Shown: one piece after another, positions 11,440 through 24,247 of the stretch | How positions within the stretch are numbered: the first letter of the stretch is position 1 | How the letters are laid out: every line of letters begins with the position of its first letter | Assembly (NCBI GenBank): GCA_963932465.1 | Contig: OZ010795.1 | Span: forward strand, 18,535,197-18,599,196 | Length of the DNA: 64,000 bases | Reading direction: 5' to 3' | Source: Maratus speciosus | Taxonomy: Eukaryota > Arthropoda > Arachnida > Araneae > Salticidae | Notes under the pieces: generated by a model | The model's input: the letters and a program-made list of their open reading frames with translations, nothing else | What the model was told of the DNA's origin: nothing | The model's database searches: none | Translations under genes and position numbers: made by a program

Positions 11440-13200
11440 ATTCCAAGAGTAATGGTATCAAAATGATGGTGTTAGTCTAACTTAGAACATAGGCTATATC
11501 TTATGTCCGTGCCACTGGTCAAAAGGGGGTGCAGGAGCAAAAAACGTACTAAAATTGCGATTTTGTGTTACTGACGGGCCTAAAAACATTAAATTTGAAA
11601 TTGTAGTTACTTATAAGATACTAATGAATTCTAAGGATATTTCTTTAAAAAATCGAAATTAAAAAGGGGTGAAAATGCGCGAAAAGCGTTTTAAAAAACG
11701 TTCTAAATGGCGATTTTTACGCAATTTCAGGAAGTACCAAAACGATTTAAAAAATAACGGTGTCAAAATGATGGTGACAACCTTTGCTCTAACATAAGCT
11801 ACATTTTATGTGACCGCCACCACCCCTAAACGGGTTGCAGGAGCAAAAAACGTTCGAAATTGCGATTTTTGTGTTACTGAAGGGTCCAGATACATGGAAT
11901 TTGGCATGGTAGTTACTTATTAGATATAAATGATCTCTAAGAACATTTCTTAAAAAATTCGAAATTTAAAAGGGGTGAAAATGCGCGAAAAGCATTCTAA
12001 AAAATGTTCTAAATGGCGATTTACGCAATCTCAAGCAATACCAAACCGATTTCAAAAATAAGGGTGTAAAAATGATGGTAATAAACCTTGCTCCAATATA
12101 GGCTACATTTTTATGTCGGTGTCATTACCCCTAAAGTGGGTACAGGAGCTAAAAACGTTCGAAATTGCGATTTTTGTGCTGCTGAAAGGTCCAGATACAT
12201 GGAATTTGGCATGGTAGTTACTTATTAGATATAAATTATCTCTAAGAACATTTCTTAAAAAATTCGAAATTTAAAAGGGGTGAAAATGCGCGAAAAGAGT
12301 TCTAAAAAACGTTCTAAAGAGCGTTTTCTACGCAATCTCAGAAAATAAACAAACTATTTCGAAAGTAATGGTTGGAAATTGATGATGACAGCCCTTGCTC
12401 CAACATAGGCTCTATTTCATGTCGGTGTCAGTACCACCTAGGGGTTGCAGAAGCAAAAAACGTTCGAAATTGCGATTTTTGTGTTACTGAAGGGCACCGA
12501 TACATGGAATTTGGAATTGTAGTTACTTATAAGATATAAATTATCTTTAAGAACATTTCTTTAAAAATTCGAAATTTAAAAGTGGTGGAAATGCGCGAAA
12601 AGGGTTCTAAAAAACGTTCTAAATGGCGATTTCTACGCAATTTCAGAAAATACCCAAACTATTTCAAAAGTAATGGTGTGAAATTGATGATGACAGCCCT
12701 TGCTCCCACATAGGCTCTATTTCATGTCAGTGTCACTACCACCTAGGTGTTGCAGAAGCAAAAAACGTTCCAAATTGCGATTTTTGTGTTACTGAAGGGC
12801 ATAGAATCCTGAAATTAGGCAGAGCAGTTATTTATAAGATGCAAATGATCTCTAAGAACATTTCCTAAAAAATTGAAATTTAAAACGGGTGAAATGAGCG
12901 AAAAACGTTCTAAAAAACTTTCTAAATTGCGATTTTTACGCAATCTGAGGAAGTGCCGAACCGATTTAAATAATAACGGTGTGAAAACGATGGTCACAGC
13001 CCTAGCTCCAACATAGTCTTTATTTCATGTCGGTGCCACTACCCCAGGGGTGAAGGAGCAAAAAACGACCTGTATTACGTTTTTTGTAATACTGTAGGGG
13101 CTAGCAACTTGAAACTATGCATGGTAGTTACTTGTAATATATAAATGATCTCTAAGAACATTTCCTAAATAATTAGAAATTTAAAAGGGGTGAAAATGGA
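11440..13200. repeat. Six tandem copies of a 305-bp unit
   Basis: The anchor GAGCAAAAAACG occurs at about 11535, 11841, 12146, 12451, 12756 and 13056, spacing 300-306. Each unit also has TTGCGATTTTTGTGTTACTG, a GGTAGTTACTTATTAGATAT-like stretch and GGGGTGAAAATGCGCGAAAA. Units differ by point changes and small indels. They lie within the Helitron-like element; internal tandem arrays are common in such elements. Confidence 0.85.
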
Positions 13201-13239
13201 CGAAAACGTTTGACATGATGGTTAATTTTAAGATGTAAA

Positions 13240-13910
13240 TGTGTTAAGATGCCCAGGAAACACATACCTTTCGGCACACGATCGGACCACAGCTGGCACT
13301 GCCGGTTACTGTAATCGGTCCCCTTAAGGTTATATATGGGCAAGCGACTTACGCCGGCAAGTGACGCAGGACCGATATGTGATTTCTGATAGTGGCCCGA
13401 TAAGATTTGCCAACATCGGTCCGAATTCGGAATTTTTACTCTTAGCCGACACTTCTTTTTTCTTTTTCTTAGTTTGGTTTGAGTTTCAGTTTTGATAAGA
13501 TATGTATATTTCATATATTTCATATAAAATTCTAACAGTGATAAACAAAATAAATATCAAAAATAGCCTATATTTATTTATTTAAAAAAAGTTGTTGTTG
13601 AATAATTCATTTTAAAATGGACTTACAATTATTTGAATCATCCAAAGAATTTTTTTTAAATCGCTCCTTAAAATTATTATTCATTATAAAATTAATCGTA
13701 AAAAAAAAAAAAATCATAAATTAATTGAACTTATTTTCTAGCTATTATATTCATTTTAAAAGCAATAGCTATGTTTGGTATTTTATCTAAAAATCAAATT
13801 ATTAAAAAAGTTTTTAAAATTATTTTACAAGCTATAAATATATAAAAAAAACTACCCAACTTTTTAGCATTAAAATTTAAAAGAAAGATTCAGAAATCTC
13901 ACACTTCTAG

Positions 13911-13955
<45 letters not shown>

Positions 13956-15320
13956 TAAATTAATATTTCTATCTTATTTGATGATTAAGAAATGTTGATC
14001 ATTATTGCTACATAATTAATAAAAATATATTCTACATTAAATTATCAAATTACAAAAAAATGAACTCTTATTCTAATTAAAAGTAATTAATTACCAACTT
14101 ATTTTTTTATTAAAATTAGTTTTTCTATGTTACAAATATATATTTCTTGAATTAACACATTTAATTACATTATAATTCCTAAAAAGAAAATTGTATTAAG
14201 AGAAAAACCTCTGAAATTCACTTATTTTATTTAATAAGCATTCTTAAATTTATAAGAAAGACTCAGAAATATCCCCCATTTAAAGTTGTCTTCCAAAAGA
14301 AAAGAAATATATAAATTAATATTTTTATTTTATTTATTAATTAAAACTTTTAAGTAACAAATTAATATTGCAACATACTCATTAAATATATGTTCTACTT
14401 TAAATCATCAAAACGATATAAAATGAATTCTTATTCTAATTAAAAGTTATTAATTACCAACTTTTTATTTATTAAAATAAATTTTTCCATGTTAAAAATA
14501 TATATTTTGTAAATTAACGCAACTCAAGTAATTATATTATAAGTTCTAAAAAAGAAATTTGATTAACTGAACAAAACCTCTAAAAAAAATTTTTAATAGT
14601 TAATTATTCTTAAATATATATATATTCTTAATTATTCTTAATTATATCTATATCTTAATTATTCTAAATTATATCTATATCTTAATTATTCTTAAATATG
14701 TTTGCTTTAACGAATTCGCTAAGGTATTTTTTCATTCACTTAAATATTAAATTAACTTTTAAATACACGCGTGTAAGACAATTACAAATAAATAAATAAA
14801 TAAATGAAATAAAAACACTTCAAAATTCAAATCTTCCCATCAACCACTTACTTTCAACGACAACCAATACTTATCGATATGTCTTCCCTTTATGACCTCA
14901 TATAATCCTCCCCTGATCAAATCTCAGTGACTGAGTGGTGAAGGCGTCTACTTCCTGTCCCTGGGTACGATGGATCAAACCCCGCCTCTCCCAACGCTGA
15001 AACATGTTCCTTCCAAATATGCATTCCACGGTGTCTCATAGATGGCGCCATCAAAACAGATTTTTTTTCAATTTATGCTGGTGTCCGGCTGCGGCCGGCA
15101 TTCATATGGATAGCTATCGGCGTGCTGTCGGCATAGTTTATTGCCGACACCGGACCGGCTGCGTGCCTTATGAATCGGGCCGCATTCGCGCGGAGTATCA
15201 AAAAAGATACGGAACCGGTAGCGGCAACCGGTATCGTACCAATACCGCCGGTAGTGGCAAGCGGCTATCGCCCGATTGCTTACCGATAGCTCTGTGTTTG
15301 CTGGGTGGTTTCTAAAAAAT
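13240..15320. repeat. GC-rich inverted arms nested in the Helitron-like element
   Basis: The left arm begins GCCCAGGAAACACA (about 13249) and the right arm ends TGTGTTTGCTGGGTGG (about 15294-15309), in opposite orientation. Both arms are unusually GC-rich for the window and full of CGGT/ACCG words (13260-13440 and 15085-15300). They enclose about 1.6 kb of very AT-rich DNA with a poly-A run at 13911-13952. This suggests a foldback element inserted into the Helitron. The open frame at 15004-15315 is just the GC-rich arm read through. Confidence 0.5.
14920..14990 (+). repeat. tRNA-like sequence (SINE head or tRNA relic)
   Basis: The sequence GTGACTGAGTGGTGAAGGCG resembles the D-arm/A-box of a class II tRNA (Ser/Leu type), and GGATCAAACCCCG about 30 bases later resembles a T-arm/B-box. 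The anticodon arm does not fold well. It lies in the GC-rich part of the Helitron-like element, so it is a SINE head or tRNA pseudogene rather than a working tRNA. Confidence 0.4.
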
Positions 15321-15595
15321 TCAAAACTTCAAATGAATACTGAAATGAGTGTATGAAATGAGCACCAAAGTCTCAAAATACTTTCTAAATTATCATGGAA
15401 TTAGTTTTAGTTCTTCTTATTAATTAAAATCTCATTTCTGTCTATTGCACTTTTGTAATGAAATTTAGACAAACTATGGCTTAATTTGTAATTTTTGAAT
15501 TATTCCAAAAAGTGTTCTTCTAATAAAAAATAGTCACGCAAATATCATTTGGCATATTTCAACTATTACGCGAGCAAAGCCGCAGGGTTTGCTAG

Positions 15596-18500
15596 TATAT
15601 ATGATATTTATTTTTCTGTGAAGGCTTTAAAGAGATAATTTTTACGACAAACTCATTCAATTCTTCTAAAGCGTGTAATATATGAAAAAAAATTACTATG
15701 ATAAACTATTTTTACTTGACGTTTTAATAAAATCAGCATTTCTACGAGTTCCCCTTGTTATGTAAGTACCCACATCAAGTATGTCAACAGATTTAAGCTG
15801 AAAAATGTGAATTTATATTGTATTATGGCTATAGGCGATGAAGTGACTGATTTTCTAAGACAATTATCGGTTTTGAAAATCCACCAAACATTTATCTACA
15901 ATATGCGAGCGATTGATTCCCCAGCTATCATGAAGCATTCAAAAATCAAAAGGTGACGTCATGAATTATTGTTACTATAGGAGAGAACAAATGGAAGTCC
16001 GTACAAGAGCTCATAGATTTCAGTGTTATTGCAATTAAAAATCAACTTTCTATCATAAAAAACAGTTAAAATCGATTCCTTCATAAAAATAGAGTTTCAC
16101 AATAACCTGTAATTTTACAAAACTTACTGTGTAAAGGAAAAAGATTCCTTGTTTCCTTTAAAACAAATTATAATTAAATCAATCATGTTGTTTATTCCAG
16201 ATAGCCTTTAATCACTTAAACTAGTAAAGTGTTAAATTTGTAAGGAAAACTATGATACTGTTGGAAGGTAAATATTAAAGATTAGCCCATATTACGCTGA
16301 AATTTAATTCAAGCTCAAACACGTTTAAAAATACTAAAATCACATTTCCATAAATTATCACTCCATTCATTCCAGACATTCCAGACATTCATATATCCAG
16401 TTCTTCTTGTGACCCTGTATACGATTTTGTTTATATATTTTTCAAAACATCTTCCAAGATGTTTATCTTTAGCATTAAAAAAAATTATTTTATACGCAAA
16501 TAGTCGAAAAATATTAAGTTAAAACAATCGTTTTTTGTATTACAATTCTATAAATATAGCATATAAGATTCAAGTTTAAGACATGAAAACAATATATGTA
16601 AAAATTAATTTAAAAATGAAGTGAAAAAAATGGCTTTTTTAAATTTTTCTCCACCAAACAATTTTAAATTTAGTATCTGAAAATGAAGTTATTCGCAAAT
16701 TTAAAATTATTTGTAATTGTTTTGTGCTTTTGTGGGAAAAAATTGGAATTTTAAGATAAAGTAACTAAAACAATATTCATGAGCACAATTTCAATGCAGA
16801 CGTTGTTCACTATTGCATAGAAATAATAGTATATTGATAACGCGATGTTTGAATTTTTCTCTGACCTGCACATAACATTTTATTTATCGTGCATGGTATG
16901 TTTGAATCTTTGGATATTTTATGGCGCAAAATGTTATGCTTTTAAATAAAATTATGTTTATTCATTTAATACATATGTATATTTGTATAGAAGGTGTCTA
17001 TAATGAAACTAACAATAGTCAGCGTGTTTTGTATAGTACGATCCCATTTCGAAAATGTATGAACAAAATGGGGGACGAATGGTTCCGCGGAAAAAATAAC
17101 TCCAAATGTAACCAATAGGAGAAATTTGACACTGTTGTTTTCGCGGAACCCTTCGTGCACTGTCTTGTAAGGATATACTTTAATTCTTAAAGTTACTCCA
17201 AATACTTCTATTACACAAACGCACACAGTCAATTCTGTCAAGCCATGATCGCAAGGGACTGAAAAAGTTCCATTTTAAAAGGGCTTCCATTTAAAGGATT
17301 GTAATTAATTATTCTTCTATATTCACTATATCAATAAGTTCTATTGTTTATTTCATCGTGAGCCTGAAAATATTCCATTTGCGATAGGATTCCGTTATAG
17401 AAATTTTCCGCTTTCACAGGTTTTAATGTGTTTATAAGTATGTACAGTAAAACCAGTTACGACGGAATTTCCATAGAGCGGTTCTTTCAGAAATATTTTA
17501 AGCTAATTTAATTTTATGCCAATCCTTATCAGGAACAGATACTGCTTACGTTTAAGGCAGGATTCTGTTCTAGATAATTACTATGTAAACAAATTTTATT
17601 ATACATAGAACCTAAATAAGTATATTTATATAAATACAGCAAAACATGCAAATTGCAACCTGCAACCTACCCATAACGCAGTGCAAAAATATTTCATTGC
17701 CCCATCAAAATGAATACCGTACAATTACATCGTAGAATCGTGATATTGAGTTATTAATAACTATTTTTAATTTCATTGTTGTCAAAATTGCAGATTCGGA
17801 CACGCAGTAGATAATCATACATTGCTTGATTTTGTGTCACCCAAGAATAAACAGGAGTATGTACAAAACAGAAAAGACAGACAGAAGACGAGTATTTAAA
17901 AAACAGAAATTAATAGTGCCTATCTAAATAACATATCAAAATTTCACGACAATTTTCTACTAAAGTGAAAGCCAAGGGACAAAGTACATAGACATAAGCA
18001 TATAGACAAAAATAAAGGACAATGGAAAAGCATACATGCATAAAATATTATCCCCCCCCCCCAAAAAAAAAAAAAAAAAAAAAATGTAATGTGAACAGGA
18101 GCAAAATGACCGCGATTAAAGAAAAAAGTATTTTGCAAACTGTCCCATTTTTTCAAAACTTATGAAGGGCATACATACAAGAAAAAGAAAAAAAAAACAA
18201 CAACAGAGTTTTGTTTTATAAAAGTTGTTTTAAGATGCTATGAATGATTTCAATGATAAACAATCATGGGGATTTCGTAACGCTGACAGCTGAGCCTAGG
18301 TTGGAATAAAAAATTATAACAAAATTTAAACTGTTTTGAGAAAATTTAATCTCATGGAATAAACAAACTAGGAATTTAGCAATATAAATTTAAAAGAAGA
18401 AAATATAGGAAATAAAAATATTTTGAAAAAGCTGCATCTGAATATCTTTAGTTTTGAAATTCAGTGGAAATTCAAATTTTTGTATGTTATTACAATGAAC

Positions 18501-18699
18501 AGTTAAAGAGCTTCGGACCATGAATCTTAAAAAAAAAAAAAAAAATATCAACTGTCCATACAGAAGCTCTAATTCAGAGAAATCAAATATTATAATACTT
18601 TTTGATAAAAAAAAACATCAATAGCTTCAACAAAAAAAAAAGAAGGAAAATTGCTTTGTTTGCAGATTTCATTTACGCGTCGGAATAGTTGAGATTAAT

Positions 18700-18736
<37 letters not shown>
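15596..18736. other. AT-rich intergenic DNA
   Basis: No gene is recognised. A small inverted pair is visible at 17078-17162 (GGTTCCGCGGAAAA against TTTTCGCGGAACC). There is a poly-C/poly-A run at 18051-18083, and the stretch ends in a poly-T run (18703-18735) that borders the dispersed repeat. Confidence 0.4.
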
Positions 18737-18739
<3 letters not shown>

Positions 18740-19315
18740 TTGGGAAAATGGTTATTGTCCTCGGTCAATGTAGGGAATCAAAAAGATATCTGAAGCTTTT
18801 TATTAATTGAATCCACATTTTATTCGTTTTCTGATTGGTCTATACAGTAATCTGTATTTTCCCTTTACTTTCAACAGAGATGGATACTTCTGTTGCCACT
18901 ATGAAAAAAAGTAATAAAAATAAAAAAAAAATTAATAACTCAGAAACAAATTGAGATACAGCTATCAAACAAATGGCATTTAAAAGTACATTTTTTTCTC
19001 TATGCGACGGTGTAAAAAGTAATATTCTGGGATGTTTAGAAGTTTAAGAATGAAATTTCATTTAAAATTGGTACAAGAATATTAATGTTTAATCCATGGC
19101 GTACGTAATGTATGACCAGCTCCGTAGAAGTTTAAAAATTTACAGTACCGAAAAATGTAACCCGTGGCGTACGTAATGTTTGATAAACTTCATGCGATTT
19201 TTTGTCTTACATTTTAGTCTTTGAAAAAATCATTTTCCAAATGGTCGTTGTAATTTGTTAAATTGCATTTTTTTTTTTTTTTTTTTTTTTTTGTAACGTA
19301 GAAAATATCAATTAA
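18737..19315. repeat. Dispersed repeat, copy 1 (partner at 48310-48880)
   Basis: It is near-colinear with 48310-48880: GGTCATTGTCCTCGGTCA-like start, CAGTAATCTGTATTTTCCC, AACAGAGATGGATACTTCTG, ATCCATGGCGTACGTAATG-like phrase repeated twice, then TCATTTTCCAAATGGTCGTT. The poly-T runs on both sides vary in length. It has no convincing reading frame and is probably a non-autonomous mobile element. Confidence 0.75.
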
Positions 19316-19319
19316 AGAA

Positions 19320-21870
19320 AGTCTTCTTTAATATTTAATTTTCTCTTTTTCTGGCATAATTACTATTATTTTTTTTAAATTTATAAAACAGTATATATCT
19401 TCTAATTTTCATGATTTTAGGATTACTTATCAAGGCCGAGCGTTAATATGACTAATGTCTGGAATTTAGTTGTTATTTTCAAATGAAGTTTCTCCTTTGG
19501 CTGCGTTTCACTAATTTTCCAGGGCCTTGTATTTTCGAGCAGAAATAGGGAATTGCAGACAACATGCTATGTTAATTATTTCCAAACACTTACAGCTCTA
19601 TAAAGCATCCAAAGCTCATGTTTGTAACGCGAAGGTACTTGTTAGCTAATGTTAAACCTATTGGAGAGTTCTTAAAAAAAATTCGTTTGAATTTCAATAC
19701 TTTAATTTCTTTGTATAATATTTTCTTTTAGCATAGATATAATTTTGGGGTTTTGGCTGCAGTTTTTTTTTCTGTGGATAGTGTCACATTGTAAATAGTT
19801 CCAAAAGAAAAAATGTCTTAAAAAAATAAAAATCTGCCACCAAATTCGACAAAGTAAAAAATTCGGATTGATTTTTTTTTTTTTTTTTTTACTTTTTCAA
19901 TACATATTTCAGACGTGTAAAATTAATTGCGTGAGTTTTGGCGGGATTCTGTACACCTGTTTAAAAATTGGATACTTAGTTTCTTCTAAAACTTTTCCAC
20001 TATGCATTATGACTCTTTTTTTTCTTTCTTTTAAAAAACGACTAGCACATGGCCTTCATAGCGTAAAAAAGAAAATACGAGCGATTAATCAGAAATTTAG
20101 ATTAAGAATGTAAATAAATTAGCTAATCTTCTATAATCTGGAAATGAGCCATTGTTGAAGACAAACATGATCGATTCTGTAAAAAAAATACAGATGGAAT
20201 TGAATGTGGACATTTTAAAATATTGCCTCAGAAACGATTTTATATCGTCAAATCATTCTTTTTAAAATCCATCATTAGCAAGGGATCCGAAAAAGAATGA
20301 CTACTCAATAAATTTCTCTCTCCACATAAGTAAAAATGTTGCAATTTGAGATACAAGTGGGTATTTTGGAGCATAAATACCGAAGCTAGTGAAAGAAGGT
20401 GTACTGTCAAACCGTATACTGGAAGTACGTAACCACAAGTAACATATCACATGCTCACGCCATCTCCATCAATTTCGCTCGATTTTGTGGAACCATCATA
20501 TACATTTAAAAATGTAAAAAAATGGCATGGAGGTGGATTAAAAACTGAAATTACACTAATTTCTTTATAAAAAAATTTTTTTTAGATAATTTGAACATGT
20601 TCTTCCACCAAAAAAGCCCCTCTTTTAAATCTTTAAGACGCATTTTTCAGTCGACAGTAAAATAACTGTTGCGACAAGGAGGATACTATTATTAAAAAAA
20701 AAGCTCTCTTTACAGCAAGATGATAATACTTATAAAAGCACAATGTTATTTTCGACGTGCTACCATCAATAAATAGAACAGGTGTCGAAAACTGCGCACG
20801 TAAAATTATTGAGAAAATGAGGGTCTCCTAAGTTTGTGTAGTTTGTTTTTATTCTAAAAACAATTCGAAGGATAAGCATTTATAGAATAGTATTGTATGA
20901 AAAAACGCTTAATCTTTTGCGCCATTTTGCAGTTTCAAAAAGTTTCATTATTTGAAAGTTTAAGACACATTATACGCCCTTAACTATATGTAACTTAATC
21001 GATCTCTATTTCGGATTTCAGGATATCAGGTATTATGTGACGCGACGCCAAATTAAAAGTGACATTCACACCTGACGCTGAGGGTCCTGATCAAAGATTT
21101 ACTAGTTATTAAATGCAGAATTTATAAATCCATTAATTATTAACTCTAATACTTTAATTACAGTTTAAAAAAAAATCAGGTCCTTATAGGATTTAAGAAC
21201 TGGGCCTCTTTATTATTCACTAAATTATGGTTGATTAATTGCAGAAATCGTGCTTGGTAAATACATTGCAATTTTAAGTTCTGTTACAAATAACTTGATT
21301 CTATAACAAAACCAAAACTAAATTTTGTTTTCAGGTGGATACTCATTGCCAAGGAGAAAATTTTCAAAATGCTCGTAAGTAAACTGTTACAGTTCTAAGA
21401 TATGAACTTTCATACTGCTATAAAGAAAACATTCACAATGCAAGAATTTAACTTTTACAATGCTTAGAAGTAAACTTTTACAATGTTAAAAAATAAACTT
21501 GTACAATGTTGAAAAATAAACTTTAACAGTACAATGAAGTAAACTTTCAAAATATTACGAAGTAAGAAAAGAGTTGCCACTGATTGCTTCCGAAGATGTA
21601 TTCGTGTATGTTTACACACCAAACGAGGTAAAACAAGATCTACTTCTAAATTATATTAGATAATCTTTGTTCTCTTTAAAATTAATATGTTTAATTTAGA
21701 AAGTTCTAATATATAATGAAAGTTATATATATAATTAATTCTATTGTTAATGTCAGAGTAAAGATTTTAAAAATCTTTTAAATTCGTCCCTTTGATTAAT
21801 TTTCGTGGTTAGTGCTCATACCTCGTGTTAAGTTTATGAAAAACTTTTTCCTCCCAATCAATTTCAATAC
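19320..21870. other. AT-rich intergenic DNA
   Basis: There is no recognisable gene. The 81-codon open stretch at 19868-20113 begins in poly-T and looks fortuitous. Between about 21360 and 21560 the phrase TAAACTTTTACAATG recurs with small changes, a degenerate local repeat. Confidence 0.35.
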
Positions 21871-22184
21871 GTGATACAATTAGTGTGAGCACAATGCCAT
21901 CAGTTTAACTGGGCACTTTTCTTTTTATTAATATTTCTTGTATTAAATTCAGACCCCATAAGTATCACAATGAAACTGTCATCCAGCTGAGATAGAAATG
22001 TTTTAATCAGAGCGGATTTTTTTTCAATATCTTTTTAACAGAAGCTCTTTATAGTGTTTGTTAAAAGTCATAACTTTATTCTGGCGCCATCTGGTACGCA
22101 ATACATGACTAACACTTGTAGATTGGTGAATATTTGACACGGTCAAGCTATCCATTACGTGACGGTGTTCGTGAGGCCAAGGGT

Positions 22185-22710
22185 GATCTACAGGTTTTTA
22201 GCTCTCAGGCTACCAAAACCTGAGAGCTAATGTGCTCGCAATTTCAGTATGTACGCATGTATGCATGCACGTAACGCGATAACTCTTGATAGAAATATCC
22301 GATGTGTTTCAAAACTTTTTTCTAGATTCATTCTGATAAGGCGCTTAACTGGTTAGCTTTGGGGTTCATTGGTTAAGTATAAGAATGGGGGCTAATCTCC
22401 CCTTTAATTTAGATAAATGGGTTTTTCAGGCAAAATTATCCCAATTTGCTTCAAATTTGGTATACCGGTTTATTCTGAGAAGATGCTTCCCTGATTAACT
22501 TTGGAGGTTCATTGGTTAAGTATAGTGGGGGGGGGGGGGGAGCTAATCTCCGCTCCTTCATTTGGCCAAATGTTTTTTTTTTTTTGTCGATTTCTTTGTT
22601 TTTCGAGGAGTATTATTCTTTGAAATATGAGCATAACATACAATTAGTGTGAATAGCCTGTGAGCACAATGCCATTAATTTAACTGGGCACTTTTTTATT
22701 AATATTTCTT
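22185..22710. mobile_element. Hairpin-ended minisatellite element, copy with about two units
   Basis: The left end is a perfect small hairpin (TTAGCTCTCAGG ... CCTGAGAGCTAA, about 22197-22230), then an ATGTACGCATGTATGCATGC stretch and CGATAACTCTTGATAGAAAT. Two units follow with TTGGTTAAGTATA and a shared GGTATACCGGTTTATTCTGA. The right end has AATAGCCTGTGAGCACAATG then AACTGGGCACTTTT. A duplicate of this right end lies at 21880-21990. It is the reverse orientation of the element at 27297-28525. Confidence 0.6.
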
Positions 22711-23019
22711 GCATTAAATTGGGACCAAATAAGTATTACACTAAAACTGTCATCCAGACGTGTCAAGTGTAAAAAAATAGGAGAAAAGTACTTAAAATCT
22801 AAACTTTTAAATCCGCTTCAAATTTTTAAAAGGGCAGAAGACTTCTCAAAAATGACTCATTCTCCACTGAAAGAGTCACTAAAAATCTCATGAGAGATAA
22901 AACAACAATCTGGAGAGCATCAGAAGAAACAAATTAATTTCGCAGAAAAGAAATTTCGTTTTCAAGTTACGTTTGTCTTTTCCAAATAATTCCTACATCA
23001 AATAATGTACAGGGTGTCA

Positions 23020-23900
23020 AAGACATATCAGAAATTCGTAAAAAGTTTTAAACTGTCTTATAGAGGGCGGATTTGTTTTTCATTTTCACTTAAAAGAATT
23101 TATTCTTATTAATTTTCACAGTAAGTCATTTTATTCTCAAATAGGTTTTAAAATTTTTATTCACCAAAATGTTGTTTATTAAAAAAGTAAAATTTTCTGT
23201 TTCTTGAAAAGATTCATCAGGTTTTTTTTCATAAATTCTACGTACACTTCAACTTATAATTTTGAGGGTGTCAAGAAATTATTATCAATAAAAGAAACAT
23301 ACTTTAACCCCCTCACTGACAAGCCCGTGTTAACACGTTCACTAAGCTCCAGGTTTCACTGCAATACAAGCAATATTTAAAGTAATATAATTCTATTAAT
23401 TTCATGTATTTTTAATACATTGAACAATGATTAATACTTCGAAGGATTGCATTCCTATTCGTTATTAAGTTTTTTTATAAAATTTTCAAAGAATCTTTTT
23501 TTTTAGCATTTAAAACAAAATGCAGATAAAACAACATTACAATTATGCTTTTTTCCAAGACAGTCGGAGGGTTAAATTGAAGGTAATTTTTTAAGTTTCA
23601 TTAGTCAAAAATTCCTATTATGATAAAGCACAAAGCTAATAATCAATTCACTTTTTAAGGAAACGACTAGGTTTCTGTGGATAGTAAGAAACACTTTGTG
23701 TAGTTGGAATTTTTCACCTATAATGAAAAAGATTTACGAATTCAAAACTTAAAAAAAATGCCGTTATTACGAAAGATGCATATTTGTTTTCAAATTTAAT
23801 ATTTTTTGTAAAATCAGATTTCAGGAAAAAAGGTATTCCTTAGCGTAAAAACTGTTAAAGATATAATAAATTTTAAATCTTGAAAATAATGTGTTAAACT
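23020..23900. repeat. 3' flank of receptor copy A, duplicated in copy B flank
   Basis: Sequence downstream of copy A (minus strand) matches that downstream of copy B. Examples are ACTTCAACTTATAATTTTGAGG (23258) against ACTTCAACGTATTCTTTTGAGG (27247), and the GTTTCTGTGGATAGTAAGAA region (23671) against the matching stretch near 28640. Homology on both sides of the insert at 27297-28525 shows that the whole locus was duplicated before that element arrived. Confidence 0.55.
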
Positions 23901-23902
23901 AA

Positions 23903-24241
23903 TTATACGAGAATTTCATCATAAACTTTTCTCATTTTTCTGTTTTTATTTATCTTGATAGATTTTAGTTTCTTTCTACCTGACCCTATTTCAAAAATGA
24001 AAACCAAAAAGGATATAAAATAGCCCGTCAAAAGGAATATAAATGCGGGGGCAACATCTGTAAGCGTCAGTTGTCTATTAGTAGTTTCGTAGTCCGGGAT
24101 TAGTGATCTCAGGTTCATGGACCACAAAAAAGATTCATCACTGAGATATTTAAAGTATAGGCCTGAAGCCATTATTTTATGTACAAAAGTATCCAGGAGA
24201 TCTTTACAACAGAAGCCTTTTCGGACCATCATTGCAGGCAT
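23903..24241 (-). CDS. Ionotropic receptor copy A, C-terminal S2/M4 continuation after the TAA
   Basis: This 112-codon frame lies in the same frame as the receptor at 24248-25207, separated from it by the stop and two sense codons (Glu, Ser). It carries the end of S2 (MPAMMVRKGF onward), the conserved stretch LTLTDVAPAFIFLLTGYF leading into the final membrane segment M4 (about residues 60-85), and a short basic cytoplasmic tail ending DEILV. The corresponding part of copy B ends DENPV at the same place, so this stop at 23903-23905 is the ancestral C-terminus. The Met at 24241 is unlikely to start a separate protein, because a lone M4 domain has no known role. Either the gene is a recent pseudogene with one nonsense codon, or the stop is bypassed, polymorphic or an error. 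Confidence 0.8.
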   Translation of the reverse strand: MPAMMVRKGFCCKDLLDTFVHKIMASGLYFKYLSDESFLWSMNLRSLIPDYETTNRQLTLTDVAPAFIFLLTGYFISFLVFIFEIGSGRKKLKSIKINKNRKMRKVYDEILV

Positions 24242-24247
24242 ACTTTC

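Larger units (their letters stand above)
11370..15595 (+). mobile_element. Non-autonomous Helitron-like element, 4.2 kb
   Basis: The left end TCTATACTAATATCATAAAG with flanking A, and the right end ...CGCGAGCAAAGCCGCAGGG then TTTGCTAG with flanking T, fit the Helitron pattern: 5' TC, 3' CTRR, insertion between A and T, and a short GC-rich palindrome (GCAAA..TTTGC) just before the 3' tip. Inside are six 305-bp tandem units, a GC-rich inverted pair and a tRNA-like segment. No Rep/helicase gene is present, so it depends on an autonomous partner. The boundaries are read by eye. Confidence 0.7.

Noticed and set aside
13173..13523. 116-codon minus-strand frame
   Set aside because: It overlaps the last 305-bp unit and the GC-rich arm; no domain and a Lys/Arg low-complexity start.
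15004..15315. 103-codon Arg/Gly/Tyr-rich frame
   Set aside because: It reads through a GC-rich inverted repeat arm; no domain, and the same composition occurs in other frames.
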